Shown in pieces: positions 24,794-34,417 of a stretch of 64,000 nucleotides of DNA. This DNA is from JACCTU01 sp963848525. Lineage in GTDB: Bacteria > Actinomycetota > Thermoleophilia > Gaiellales > Gaiellaceae. The notes under the pieces are model-generated. The model did no database searches. It saw only the letters and a list, made by a program, of their open reading frames with translations, and was not told the origin of the DNA. Location: NCBI GenBank assembly GCA_963848525.1, contig CAWKDZ010000001.1, forward strand, positions 248,001-312,000, given 5' to 3'. The translations under genes were made by a program, and so were the position numbers. Each line of letters begins with the position of its first letter. Within the stretch, counting starts at the first letter, position 1.

Positions 24794-24794
<1 letters not shown>
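24618..24794 (-). CDS. Two-helix small membrane protein
   Basis: 58-residue peptide with two hydrophobic helices (LGIVWLVVGVAVAAINDYF and VGRVLSAVVAVLLWPIVVLG) joined by a short polar loop. The ATG shares one base with the prs stop (TGATG), so it is probably translated by coupling. Similar small membrane proteins accompany prs/rplY in some actinobacteria by my recollection; no function is known. Confidence 0.6.
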
Positions 24795-25828
<1,034 letters not shown>

Positions 25829-25854
<26 letters not shown>

Positions 25855-27155
25855 ACCCCTCCTTGTTGCGCTGGTGCGGCGGGAACCCTGCTAGCGAATC
25901 CGGCGGAACGTCCTTCCGAATGTACGACCCGCCGGCGATCCATGCTCCGTCTCCGATCGTCACTGGAGCTTCGAACCCATTGTGGATGCCGGTTCTGACG
26001 TTGCTTCCGATCGTGGTCTTTCCCTTCGGGCGGCCGGGCTCGTGCGGAAAGTTCGCCGTGATGTTCCCTGCGGCCACGTTCGTGTCCTCGCCGATCTCGG
26101 CGTCGCCGACGTACGAAAGATGGGGAACCTTCGTCCTGGCGCCGATCCTCGAATTCTTGATCTCCACGAAGGTGCCCACCTTGGTGTCCGAGTCCAGGAT
26201 CGTGCCCGGGCGAAGGTAACAGAACGGTCCGATCGAGGCTCGCTCGCCGATCTCCGCGTCGACCGCGACTGCGTGCGGCCCGATCTCGGTCCCGGCGCCG
26301 ACCTTCGTGCGACCGCGCAAGACGGTGAACGGATGCACGACCGAGTCGGGCGCCAGCTCGACGCCGGCGTCGATCCACGTCGTCGGCGGGTCGACGATCG
26401 TCACGCCAGCCAGCATGTGCGCGCCGTTGATCCGGTCGCGGAGGACGGCCGCGGCTGCGGCGAGCTCGACGCGCGTGTTGATCCCGATCGTGGCCGCGAC
26501 GTCGGGCGATTGCCAGGCGGCCGCGCGGCCGCCGCCGGCGACGATGTGCGCGATCGTGTCGGTCAGGTAGAGCTCGCCCTGGACGTTCTTCGGCTCGAGG
26601 TTCGAGAGCGCGGCCCAGAGCACGTCCGCGTCGAAGACGTAGATCGACGAGTTCAGCTCGGCGACGGCGCGTTGCTCGGGCGTGGCGTCCCGCTCCTCGA
26701 CGATCTCGCGGACGGTCCCGTCTTCGGCGCGGATGATTCGCCCGTACGGGAGCGGTTCGTCCGGCTGGATGGTCAGGATCGTCACCGCCGCATCGCCGGC
26801 CCGATGGTGCTCGACGAGCTCGCGCGAGCAGCTCGGGCGTGAGCAGCGGGGCCGCGGCGTCGAGGACGAGCACCGGGCCGGCGAAGCCGTCCAGCGACCC
26901 GCGCGCGGCCCTGACCGCGTCCCCCGTGCCGAGCGGCTGCTCCTGCACGGCGACGGTGACGCTCCCGTCGTACGCGTCGCGCGTCAGCGGCGACGCGACC
27001 ACGACGAGCGGGTCGGCGCCGGTCGCGCGCGCGGTCTCGAGCACCCAGTCGACGATGCGCCGCCCGAGGAGCGGATGCAGGTGCTTCGGCACGACGGACT
27101 TCATCCGAGTGCCGAGGCCGCCGGCCATGACGACTGCTGCGAGGTCGTTGCTCAT
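25829..27155 (-). CDS. glmU: Bifunctional UDP-GlcNAc pyrophosphorylase / glucosamine-1-phosphate acetyltransferase, frame broken near 26820
   Basis: Two-domain enzyme for UDP-GlcNAc, the peptidoglycan precursor. The uridylyltransferase domain begins AAVVMAGGLGTRMKSVVPKH, with VAVQEQPLGTGDAV; the frame breaks after TPELLA, where one extra base lies in the GCGCGAGC stretch. The second frame resumes ELVEHHRAGDAAVTILTIQP, has VAELNSSIYVFDADVLWAAL and the left-handed beta helix acetyltransferase (ASIGPFCYLRPGTILDSDTK, KNSRIGARTKVPHLSYVGDA), ending HQRNKEGYVRRKRDD. Repaired length about 441 residues. ATG at 27155 lies only 10 bases after the CCA end of tRNA-Gln. Confidence 0.92.
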
Positions 27156-27165
27156 CGAGTGGAGA

Positions 27166-27239
27166 TGGCTGGGGCGCCAGGATTCGAACCTGGGATCGCG
27201 GGACCAAAACCCGCTGCCTTACCACTTGGCTACGCCCCA
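27166..27239 (-). tRNA. tRNA-Gln (anticodon TTG)
   Basis: The minus strand folds into a full cloverleaf: acceptor TGGGGCG with CGCCCCA, D-arm GCCAAGTGGTAAGGC, anticodon stem GCGGG/CCCGC enclosing TTTTGGT (anticodon TTG, reading CAA), and T-arm with GGTTCGAATCC. The discriminator is G, as required for tRNA-Gln, and CCA is encoded (27168-27166). It directly precedes glmU on the same strand. Confidence 0.95.
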
Positions 27240-27256
27240 GAGTCGGGGTCCGGAGT

Positions 27257-27607
27257 CTAGCGCCGGTCCATGAACAGGAAGCCGATCGCGACGAGGGCGA
27301 GGATCGCGAGCAGGGCGAACGCGGCGAACGTGACCAGCGCGAGCAGGAACGGCAGCGCGACGATCAGGAGCTGAGAGACGGCGCCGATCCAGAGGATCTC
27401 CCGCGCCGTGTCGTTGCGCAGGCGGCGTCCGACGAAGACGTAGAGGGCGAGCAGCGCGAGGGCGGCGAAGAACGCCGGCCAGCGCGGAACCACGTCGAAG
27501 ACGACCAGCACCGCCTCGACGACGGCGATCCAGAGCGCGACCCGTGTGCGGTACCGCCGAAGCCAGCGACCGCTCCGGCTCGACCCGTGCTCGACGACGA
27601 GCACCAT
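27257..27607 (-). CDS. Small integral membrane protein
   Basis: 116-residue protein with about three or four membrane helices (ALWIAVVEAVLVVFDVVPRW, PAFFAALALLALYVFVGRRL, LLIVALPFLLALVTFAAFAL and an ILALVAIGFLF tail). No family recognised. It has its own TACGGT -10 at 27620-27615, seven bases before the ATG, and lies between ispE and tRNA-Gln, so its promoter probably also drives the tRNA and glmU. Confidence 0.7.
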   Translation of the reverse strand: MVLVVEHGSSRSGRWLRRYRTRVALWIAVVEAVLVVFDVVPRWPAFFAALALLALYVFVGRRLRNDTAREILWIGAVSQLLIVALPFLLALVTFAAFALLAILALVAIGFLFMDRR

Positions 27608-27611
27608 CGCG

Positions 27612-28427
27612 TCAACCGTACCAGGCAGGTGCCGTCAGCCAGGTACCGCGCAGGCGCAGGCGGCGGCGCGCGGCTTCGGCCGCCGCGCGGTGGAGGAAGA
27701 GGCCGTAGACGACCGGTCCGGCGCCGCTGACGTCCGCGCGGAACGCGCCCAGCGCCCGCAGTTCTTGTGCGAGCGGCGACGTCGCGAGGTCGTTCGGCGG
27801 CAGCGCCGCGAGCGCGCGCGGCCGCTCGACCGCCTCCAGCGCGGCGAGCAGCGCGGCGCGGCGCTCGCCGTACGCCTGCGCGCCGTTGCGGCGATCGAAC
27901 TCCGCGTAGACGTCGGCCGTCGACCGCTTCCGTGCTCCTCGAGGCAGCGCGAGCAGCACGAAGTAGTCCTGCGGCAGCTCGAGCGCGGTCAGGTCGGTAC
28001 CGTCGCCCTCGCCGAGCTGTGGGCCGTCCGTGAGGAAGAAGGGCACGTCGGCGCCCAGCTCGCGCGCGATTCCGTGCAGGCGCTCGGGAGGCAGCGGCTC
28101 GGCGAGCGTCGCGTTCGCGAGCCGCAGCGCGGTCGCGGCGTCGGAGCTCCCGCCCGCGAGCCCCGCGGCGACCGGGATTCGCTTGTCGATGTGCGCGCGC
28201 CAGCGCGGTCGCACGCCGGCGGCCTCGGCCAGCGACGTCAGCGCGGCGCGGACGAGCGTGTCGTCCTCGAAGCCGGTGACGGTGAGGCTGGACGCCTCCT
28301 CGATCCCGACCCGGTCGGCGAGCGCGAGCCGCTGAAGCACCGTCGTCACCTCGTGCTTGCCGCCGTCGCGCACGTCGCCGACGACGAGCGCGAGGTTCAG
28401 CTTCGCCGTGGCCGGCGCGCGCCTCAC
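27612..28427 (-). CDS. ispE: 4-diphosphocytidyl-2-C-methyl-D-erythritol kinase
   Basis: 271-residue GHMP kinase of the MEP isoprenoid pathway. Signatures: APATAKLNLALVVGDVRDGG at the start with the substrate Lys, the ATP loop PVAAGLAGGSSDAATALRLA, and the C-terminal GAGPVVYGLF. Slightly short but complete. The GTG start overlaps the rsmA stop (GTGA), and rsmA-ispE is a conserved actinobacterial pair. Confidence 0.94.
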   Translation of the reverse strand: MRRAPATAKLNLALVVGDVRDGGKHEVTTVLQRLALADRVGIEEASSLTVTGFEDDTLVRAALTSLAEAAGVRPRWRAHIDKRIPVAAGLAGGSSDAATALRLANATLAEPLPPERLHGIARELGADVPFFLTDGPQLGEGDGTDLTALELPQDYFVLLALPRGARKRSTADVYAEFDRRNGAQAYGERRAALLAALEAVERPRALAALPPNDLATSPLAQELRALGAFRADVSGAGPVVYGLFLHRAAAEAARRRLRLRGTWLTAPAWYG

Positions 28428-29197
28428 AGGGCGAGAGCGAGCGCGACGAACTCGGCGGGCTCCAGGGCCTCTGCGCGAACGTCGGGCTCGCGGCCGATCG
28501 CGGCGAGCGCTTCGACGGCGTGTGCGCGCGTGGTCAGGCCGGCCAGCTCGAGCGAGTTCGGGAGCGTCTTGCGGCGGTGCGCGAACGCGGCCGAGACGAC
28601 GCGCTTGACCTCGGCGAACTGCTCGGGCATCGGCTTGCGTCGAAACGCGACGAGCGCGGAGTCGACGTTCGGCCGCGGCCGGAACACGTTCGGCGAGACC
28701 GGATGGAAACCCGTGCGCTCGGCCGCGAGCCGGACGAGCACCGAGACCGCGCCGTACGCCTTCGTCCCTGGCTCCGCGAAGAAGCGCTCCGCGACCTCGC
28801 GCTGCACCATCACGCACCAGAGCTCGACGGAGAGCAGCCCGCCCAGGCTCTCGGCCACGATCGGCGTCGCGACGTTGTACGGGAGGTTCGCGACGAGCTT
28901 GCTCGGCGTCGGCTCGAGCGAGGCGTAGTCGAACGCGAGCGCGTCCGCGAAGTGGAGCGCGACGTTCGCGCGCTCGCCGAGGCGCTCGCGCAGGCGCGGC
29001 TCGAGCGAGCGGTCGAGCTCGACAGCGTGCACCTGGTCGACGCGGTCGGCGAGGTACGCGGTCAGAACGCCGAGCCCGGGCCCGATCTCGAGCGCGACGT
29101 CGCTCGGCCCGAGCTCGGCGAGCCGGCCGATCACGCCGAGGATGTTCTCGTCGACGAGGAAGTGCTGGCCGAGCTCCTTCTTCGGCGCGACGTTCAC
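28424..29197 (-). CDS. rsmA: 16S rRNA (adenine1518-N6/adenine1519-N6)-dimethyltransferase
   Basis: 257-residue RsmA/KsgA methyltransferase that dimethylates two adjacent adenines near the 3' end of 16S rRNA. Motifs: KKELGQHFLVDENIL, SAM-binding VALEIGPGLGVLTAYLA, ELDRSLEPRLRERL, catalytic KLVANLPYNVATPIV and the VFRPRPNVDSALVAF segment. GTG start at 29197 overlaps the tatD stop by four bases. Confidence 0.95.
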   Translation of the reverse strand: MNVAPKKELGQHFLVDENILGVIGRLAELGPSDVALEIGPGLGVLTAYLADRVDQVHAVELDRSLEPRLRERLGERANVALHFADALAFDYASLEPTPSKLVANLPYNVATPIVAESLGGLLSVELWCVMVQREVAERFFAEPGTKAYGAVSVLVRLAAERTGFHPVSPNVFRPRPNVDSALVAFRRKPMPEQFAEVKRVVSAAFAHRRKTLPNSLELAGLTTRAHAVEALAAIGREPDVRAEALEPAEFVALALAL

Positions 29198-29934
29198 GGG
29201 AGCCCGAAGACGCGCGCGGCGTTCGCGTCGATCTGCGCCTCGAGCTCGTCGCGCTCCGCGCCGCGCGCGCGGGCGAGCGCGTCGAGAGTGTGGACGAGGT
29301 TCCGCGGCTCGTTCGGCCGGCCGCGCACCGGCTCCGGCGCGAGGTACGGCGAGTCGGTCTCGACGAGCAGCCGGTCGGCCGGCACCTGCGTCGCGGCGAC
29401 CCGCAGCTCCGGCGCGTTCTTGTAGGTGACGTTCCCCGCGAAGGAGACGTAGTAGCCGCGCTCGAGCACGGTCCGCAGCGCCGCGGGGTACGAGAAGCAG
29501 TGCAGGACGACGTCGCCGTCGAACGACGCGAGCACGTCCAGCAGCTCGGCGTCGGCCGCGCGGTTGTGGATCACGACCGGCTTGCCGAGCTCGCGCGCGA
29601 GCTCGAGGTGGCGCTCGAAGAGCTGCCGCTGGCGGTCGCGCGGTGCATAGTCGCGGTAGTGGTCGAGCCCGGTCTCGCCGACGGCGACGGCGCGGTCGTG
29701 CTCGAAGAGCGCGCGGAGCTCGCCGACCGCGTCGTTCGTTCCCGCCTCGTGCGGGTGGATGCCGAGGATCGCGTACACGCCTTCGTGCCGTTCCGTGAGC
29801 TCGAGCGCGTCGCGCGACGCGGCGACCGTCGTGCCGACGGTCAGGATCCGCGTCACGCCCGCCTCGCGGGCGCGCTCGACGATCTGCTCGGCCGGGTCGG
29901 CGCACGCGTCGAGGTGCGCGTGCGTGTCGATCAC
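29194..29934 (-). CDS. tatD: TatD family metal-dependent deoxyribonuclease
   Basis: 246-residue TIM-barrel hydrolase. Metal ligands appear in DTHAHLDACA, GIHPHEA, VGETGLDHYR (Glu), VIHNR, LHCFSY and LLVETDSPYLAPEP (Asp). TatD enzymes are Mg-dependent 3'-5' nucleases involved in DNA repair and quality control. Sits in the metG-tatD-rsmA-ispE run with four-base GTGA overlaps on both sides, strongly suggesting one transcript. Confidence 0.94.
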   Translation of the reverse strand: MIDTHAHLDACADPAEQIVERAREAGVTRILTVGTTVAASRDALELTERHEGVYAILGIHPHEAGTNDAVGELRALFEHDRAVAVGETGLDHYRDYAPRDRQRQLFERHLELARELGKPVVIHNRAADAELLDVLASFDGDVVLHCFSYPAALRTVLERGYYVSFAGNVTYKNAPELRVAATQVPADRLLVETDSPYLAPEPVRGRPNEPRNLVHTLDALARARGAERDELEAQIDANAARVFGLP

Positions 29935-31454
29935 GCGGCGGTTGCCGGAGCCTCGACGCGCGGGAAGAGCGGCTGCGCGGCCTCGACGCCTGTCGCCGCG
30001 ACGGTGCCGCCGCGCGCGACGCGCTCCCACGAGACGTCGTCCGGTTGGCCGAGCGCCTCGAGGATGCGCGGCGCCGTCTCCGGGAGGTACGCGAACAGCA
30101 CGACTGCGACGACCCGGAGGCCGTCGGCCAGCGTGTAGAGGACGCGGTCGAGCTCGGCGTCGTTCGCCTCGTCTTTCGCGAGCTCCCACGGCTTCGAGTC
30201 GGTCACGTACTTGTTCAGGCTGCGGACGAGTTCCCAGACCGTGTCGAGCGCGCCGGTGATGTCGAAGAGGTCGAGCCGCTCGACGACGGTCGCCCGCAGC
30301 CGCTCGTACGTCTCCTCCTCGAACGCGCTCTCGGCCTCGGGGATCCGCCCGCCTCGGTAGCGGGAGATCATCGCGGTCGTCCGCGAGAGCAGGTTGCCGA
30401 GGTCGTTGCCGAGCTCGCGCTCGTAGCGCTCGTGCAGGGCGTCGATCGAGACGGTGCCGTCCTGGCCGAACGAGACGGAGCGCGCCGCCCAGAAGCGGAC
30501 CGGGTCCACGCCGTAGACGCCGACGAGGTCGAGTGGGTCGATCACGTTCCCGAGCGTCTTCGAGATCTTGCGGTCGTCGAGGAGCAGGTAGCCGTGGACG
30601 AAGACCTGCCGCGGGACCGAGTACCCGGCGCCGAGCAACAGCGCGGGCCAGAGCACGCAGTGCAGGCGCAGGATGTCCTTGCCGATCAGGTGGCGTACGT
30701 CCGGCCAGTAGACGTCGCGAAGGTCGGTCCCGGGGCGCGCGTAGGTGAGCGCGCTCAGGTAGTTGATCAATGCGTCGACCCAGACCCACGTCACCTGGTC
30801 CGTGTCCCAGGGGATCGGAACGCCCCAGGGCTGTCCCTGGCGGCTGAGGCTGAAGTCCTCGAGACCTCCTTCGATCAGGCTCCTCGCCTCGTTGTAGCGA
30901 AAGCCCGGCAGAACGAAATCGGGGCGCTCGTCGTAGAGGCGGAGCAACTCGTCCTGGAAGCTCGACAGCCGGAAGAACCAGTTCCGCTCCTCGATCCACT
31001 CGGGCACCGTGCCGTGGTCCGGGCACTTGCCGTCGACGAGCTCGCTCTCGGAGATGAAGGTCTCGTGGCCGACGCAGTACAGGCCGGCGTAGGTGCCTTC
31101 GTAGATGTGGCCGTTCGCCCGCAGCCGCTCGACGAAGTCCTGGACGAACGACTTGTGCTCGTCATCCGTCGTCCGGATGAAGAAGTCGGGCTCGGCGCCG
31201 ACGCGCGGCGGGAGCAGCCGCCAGTTCTCGTCGACGATCTGGTCGACGAAGGCCTTCGCCTCGAGGCCGCGCTCCTCCGCGACGCGAAAGACCTTCGACG
31301 CGTGCTCGTCGGTCCCGGTGAGGAAGAACGCGTCGTCGCCGCGCTGCCGGTGATGGCGCACGAGGATGTCGGCCGCGATCGTGGTGTACGCGTGGCCGAT
31401 GTGCGGGGTCGAGTTGACGTAGAAGATCGGAGTCGTCAGGTAGAAGCTGCTCAC
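29931..31454 (-). CDS. metG: Methionyl-tRNA synthetase
   Basis: 507-residue class I synthetase. HIGH-like motif NSTPHIGHAYTTIAADI, the CP insert with YCVGHETFISESELVDGKCP, WGVPIPWDTDQVTWVWVDAL, and the KMSKS variant DDRKISKTLGNVIDPLDLV; an alpha-helical anticodon-binding domain follows (ALDTVWELVRSLNKYVTDSK). The C-terminal tRNA-binding OB domain of E. coli MetG is absent, as in many short forms. GTG at 31454 (VSSFYLTTPIFYVN) is the natural start; the frame is open further upstream but enters the M23 gene. Confidence 0.95.
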   Translation of the reverse strand: MSSFYLTTPIFYVNSTPHIGHAYTTIAADILVRHHRQRGDDAFFLTGTDEHASKVFRVAEERGLEAKAFVDQIVDENWRLLPPRVGAEPDFFIRTTDDEHKSFVQDFVERLRANGHIYEGTYAGLYCVGHETFISESELVDGKCPDHGTVPEWIEERNWFFRLSSFQDELLRLYDERPDFVLPGFRYNEARSLIEGGLEDFSLSRQGQPWGVPIPWDTDQVTWVWVDALINYLSALTYARPGTDLRDVYWPDVRHLIGKDILRLHCVLWPALLLGAGYSVPRQVFVHGYLLLDDRKISKTLGNVIDPLDLVGVYGVDPVRFWAARSVSFGQDGTVSIDALHERYERELGNDLGNLLSRTTAMISRYRGGRIPEAESAFEEETYERLRATVVERLDLFDITGALDTVWELVRSLNKYVTDSKPWELAKDEANDAELDRVLYTLADGLRVVAVVLFAYLPETAPRILEALGQPDDVSWERVARGGTVAATGVEAAQPLFPRVEAPATAA

Positions 31455-32544
31455 CGCGAGCAATGATAGGTCGCGCTTTCCGCGCGACCGCGGCGCCCGC
31501 GAGGGCGACGAGCGCGAGGAGCAGCGCGCCGACGAGCAGCACTCGTCGGTCGCCGGAGTCGACGGAGACGTCGCCCGCGGACGGCTCCGCGAGCTCGCGC
31601 CGAGTCGTCCGCCGCGCAAGGGTCGCGGGGTTCGCCGGCGTTCGGCGTTCCACTCGGACCGGGTCGGCCGCGCTCGCGGTCGGCGGCGCGGCACGCCGGG
31701 TCGGGCGCACGAAGCCGTGCTCCGCGCCGCGTCGCTCGACGCGACCCTGCCGTGCCAGCGTGTCGCCGACGCCTCGGTCCTCCGGCGGGGAGGCGACGCG
31801 CGCCCGCGGACGCGCGTCGGCCGGCTCGGGCGGCCCCACCACGCGGAGCTCGGCGGGCTCGGCGAGCGGTGACGCCGGCTCGGCCGGCCGCACCTGGGCC
31901 GGTGGCTGCGGATCCGCAGGCTGCGGTTGCGACACCGGCGTCGGGGCAGGCGCCGCCGCGGGCGCGGCTTGCACCGATGGGGCGGCGGCGACAGGAGCGG
32001 GCGCAGGGGCCGGAGCCGCCACGGGCGCAGGCGCGGGAGCGGGCGCCGGCGCCGGCTCCGCGCGGGGCGGCGCAGGCGCAGGCGGCGCGCTGCGAGCAGG
32101 CAGGAACGCGAGCGGGTCGAGGTATCCCTCTTCGTCGTCGCTACGGCGCACGCCCAGGTGCACGTGCGGCTCGCGCGTCACGGCGTCCGCGCTCTCGCCG
32201 ACCGAGCCGACCGCAGCGCCCTCCGCCACGGCGTCGCCCCGCGCGACGGTGACGGCCCCGAGCTGCAGGAGCGTCACGGAGTAGCCGTCGGTCGTGCGGA
32301 TCGTGAGCGCCCGCCCGCCGCCGGGAACCGAGCCGGCGAACGTCACCGTCCCCTCTCGGGGAGCGCGAACCCGCTCGCCGACGCCGGCCGCCACGTCGAT
32401 GCCGCGGTGCTGACCGCCGGCGTACGGATCGGAGCCGAACGCGAACGGGCGCAGCACCCGGCCGTCGACCGGCCACGTCCACGCCGCCGCCGGCGCCGGC
32501 AGCGCAAGGGTCACGACTGCGCACCAGAACACGAGTCGACGCAC
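31451..32544 (-). CDS. M23 (LytM-type) peptidase with long Ala/Pro-rich linker, 3' end frame-uncertain
   Basis: Signal peptide (RRLVFWCAVVTLALPAPAAA), then a lysostaphin-type peptidase domain at about residues 20-140 with zinc ligands in QHRGIDVAAG and EPHVHLGV, then some 170 residues of Ala/Pro-rich low complexity, and a C-terminal membrane helix (VLLVGALLLALVALAGAAVA). I choose GTG at 32544 because GAGGAGG lies just upstream; an ATG at 32568 is possible. As given, the frame does not stop near the end of the membrane helix but reads 290 bases into metG, to 31162. A one-base correction would end it at TGA 31453-31451, in a GTGA overlap with metG. Confidence 0.75.
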
Positions 32545-32654
32545 GACTGCGACCTCCTCCGTTGTCATCGTTGAGAACGAGCGGCGAAGGTAGCAGCGGC
32601 GTCGGTCGTTGTCAGCCCTGAAGACGCAACTGTGGAGAAGTCGTGACGCGCTTG

Positions 32655-33467
32655 TTACAAAGAGCGCTCGTAGAGCACGTTCCGGGGCTGTCCCGTCAGC
32701 CGCGAGACGAGCTCGGCGGCGCGCCGGCGCGGTAGCCCGGCGGCGACGAGCTCCCCGACCGCCGCCGCGGCATCCTCGGCGCCGATACCGGACCCGGCCT
32801 CCACCTCGACAGGCCCGAGGACGAGGACGAGCTCGCCCTTGGGCGGGTCGGCGAACCGCTCCGCCAGCTCGGCGGCGGTGCCCCGCGCCACCTCTTCGTA
32901 GAGCTTCGTCAGCTCGCGACAGACCGCCGCCGGCCGCTCGGGCTGAACGGCGGCGAGCGAGGCGAGCGTGCGCGGGAGGCGCTGCGGCGACTCGAACGCC
33001 ACCACGGCGTGCGGCCAGCGGGCGAGCTCCTCCCAGAGCGAGCGCAGCGCACGCTCGCCGCGGGGCAGGAACCCGACGAACTGGTAGCGCTCGGCGCCGA
33101 GCCCCGCCGCGACGAGCGCGGTCTCGACGGCCGACGGCCCCGGCAGCACCGTCACCGGCACGCCGGCGTCGAGCGCAGCCGCGACTAGCCGTGCGCCGGG
33201 GTCGCTCACGCCAGGGAGCCCCGCGTCCGACACGAGCGCGATCCGCTCCCCGCTCGTGAGCCGCGGGAGCAACTCCGCGACCCGCTTCGCCTCGTTGTGC
33301 TCGTGGTAGCTGAGCAGCCGCGCCTCGATCCCGTGCCGCTCGAGCAGGACACGCGTCACGCGGGTGTCCTCGCAGAGCACGAGCTCGGACTCGCGCAGCT
33401 CGGCGAGGAGCCTCAGCGTGACGTCGTCGAGGTTCCCGATCGGCGTGGCGCAGACGGCGAGTGGCAT
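32655..33467 (-). CDS. rsmI: 16S rRNA (cytidine1402-2'-O)-methyltransferase
   Basis: 270-residue tetrapyrrole-methylase-fold enzyme. Motifs: LAVCATPIGNLDDVTLRLL, VLCEDTRVTRVLL, SYHEHNE, ALVSDAGLPGVSDPGARLV, VLPGPSAVETALVAAG and FVGFLPRGE, all typical of RsmI, which methylates the ribose of C1402 in the decoding centre. Full length with the C-terminal helical tail. Its ATG shares one base with the stop of the ROK kinase gene (TGATG). Confidence 0.95.
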   Translation of the reverse strand: MPLAVCATPIGNLDDVTLRLLAELRESELVLCEDTRVTRVLLERHGIEARLLSYHEHNEAKRVAELLPRLTSGERIALVSDAGLPGVSDPGARLVAAALDAGVPVTVLPGPSAVETALVAAGLGAERYQFVGFLPRGERALRSLWEELARWPHAVVAFESPQRLPRTLASLAAVQPERPAAVCRELTKLYEEVARGTAAELAERFADPPKGELVLVLGPVEVEAGSGIGAEDAAAAVGELVAAGLPRRRAAELVSRLTGQPRNVLYERSL

Positions 33468-34390
33468 CAGGAGGAGTCGACGGCGTCGAGCGCCTCGAAG
33501 CCGACGAACCCCGCGCCGACCAGGCCCGCGTCGGGCCCGAGCTCAGCCGGGAGCAGGCGCACGCGATCGCGCGCGGGGACGAGCGCCTCGCGCAGCATCA
33601 CCTCCCGGGCCGGACCGAGCAGGAACTCGTCCGCAGCCTCGCCCCAACCCCCGCCGATCACGATCGCCTCGGGGTCGAAGATGTTCACGAGCGACCCGAG
33701 CGCCGAGCCGAGCCGCCGCCCGATCCCGTCGAGCAGCTCGAGCGCGCGTTCGTCGCCTTCGCGCGCACGCTCCAGCACGAGCTTCGTGTCCGCGCCCGCG
33801 CCGAACACCTCGTCGGCCTCCTTCGTCGCCGCCACGCCCGTCGCGTACGCCTCGAGATGACCGCGGCCGGTGCAGGAGCCCTGGCACGGACGGCCGTCGT
33901 GCTCGATCACGAGGTGCCCGAGCTCCGCCGCCGCGCCGACGGAGCCTCGGTACGGCTTGCCGTCCAGGATCAGCCCGCCGCCGACCCCGGTGCCGAGGGT
34001 GAGCATGATCATGTGCCGCGTGCCGCGGCCGGCGCCGACCTTCCACTCGGCGATCGCGGCCGCGTTGGCGTCGTTGTCGATCCCGCACGGGACGCCGAAT
34101 CGGTCGCCGATGCGCTGCCGGAGCGGAACGTCCGCGAACGGGATGTTCACGGACGAGACGGCGACCCCGTGCGCCTGGTCGACGGTCGACGGCACGCCGA
34201 GGCCGATCGCCGCCACGCCGTCCTCGAACAGCTCCTCGACGGCGCGCTCGAGCGCCGCGACGACGTCCTCCTCGGAGGTGGTCGGCGTGGGGAACTCCGT
34301 GCGCGCGCCGATCCCCCCGTGACGGTCGACGATCCCCGCTGCGATCTTCGTCCCGCCGAGGTCGACGCCGATGACGCGGTTTGCGCTCAC
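33467..34390 (-). CDS. ROK family sugar kinase, probable glucokinase
   Basis: 307-residue ROK protein: ATP loop IGVDLGGTKIAAGIVDRHGG, catalytic Asp in CGIDNDANAAAIAE, LTLGTGVGGGLILDG, and the ROK signature GHLVIEHDGRPCQGSCTGRG, where a Cys-rich stretch normally binds zinc with the preceding His. The C-terminal AIVIGGGWGEAADEF completes the fold. Phosphorylates glucose or a related sugar; the exact substrate is not deducible. GTG start at 34390, divergent from the LCP gene over only 27 bases. Confidence 0.9.
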   Translation of the reverse strand: MSANRVIGVDLGGTKIAAGIVDRHGGIGARTEFPTPTTSEEDVVAALERAVEELFEDGVAAIGLGVPSTVDQAHGVAVSSVNIPFADVPLRQRIGDRFGVPCGIDNDANAAAIAEWKVGAGRGTRHMIMLTLGTGVGGGLILDGKPYRGSVGAAAELGHLVIEHDGRPCQGSCTGRGHLEAYATGVAATKEADEVFGAGADTKLVLERAREGDERALELLDGIGRRLGSALGSLVNIFDPEAIVIGGGWGEAADEFLLGPAREVMLREALVPARDRVRLLPAELGPDAGLVGAGFVGFEALDAVDSS

Positions 34391-34417
34391 GGGACCGTGG
34401 CTACGATAACCGCCCCG
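34391..34417. promoter_or_regulatory. Shared divergent promoter, ROK kinase / LCP protein
   Basis: CTACGATAA (34401-34409) reads TACGAT on the plus strand, ten bases before the LCP ATG, and TATCGT on the minus strand, twelve bases before the ROK GTG. The two -10 elements share the same bases, so the genes probably compete for polymerase. Confidence 0.45.

Noticed and set aside
31497..32252. Repeat-rich stretch in the M23 gene as a tandem DNA repeat
   Set aside because: The Ala/Pro-rich coding is degenerate at the DNA level and better described as a protein linker than as a DNA repeat.
32569..32654. c-di-AMP (ydaO-type) riboswitch before the M23 peptidase gene
   Set aside because: Such RNAs often precede actinobacterial wall hydrolases, but the 86-base gap is too short and lacks the expected conserved helices.
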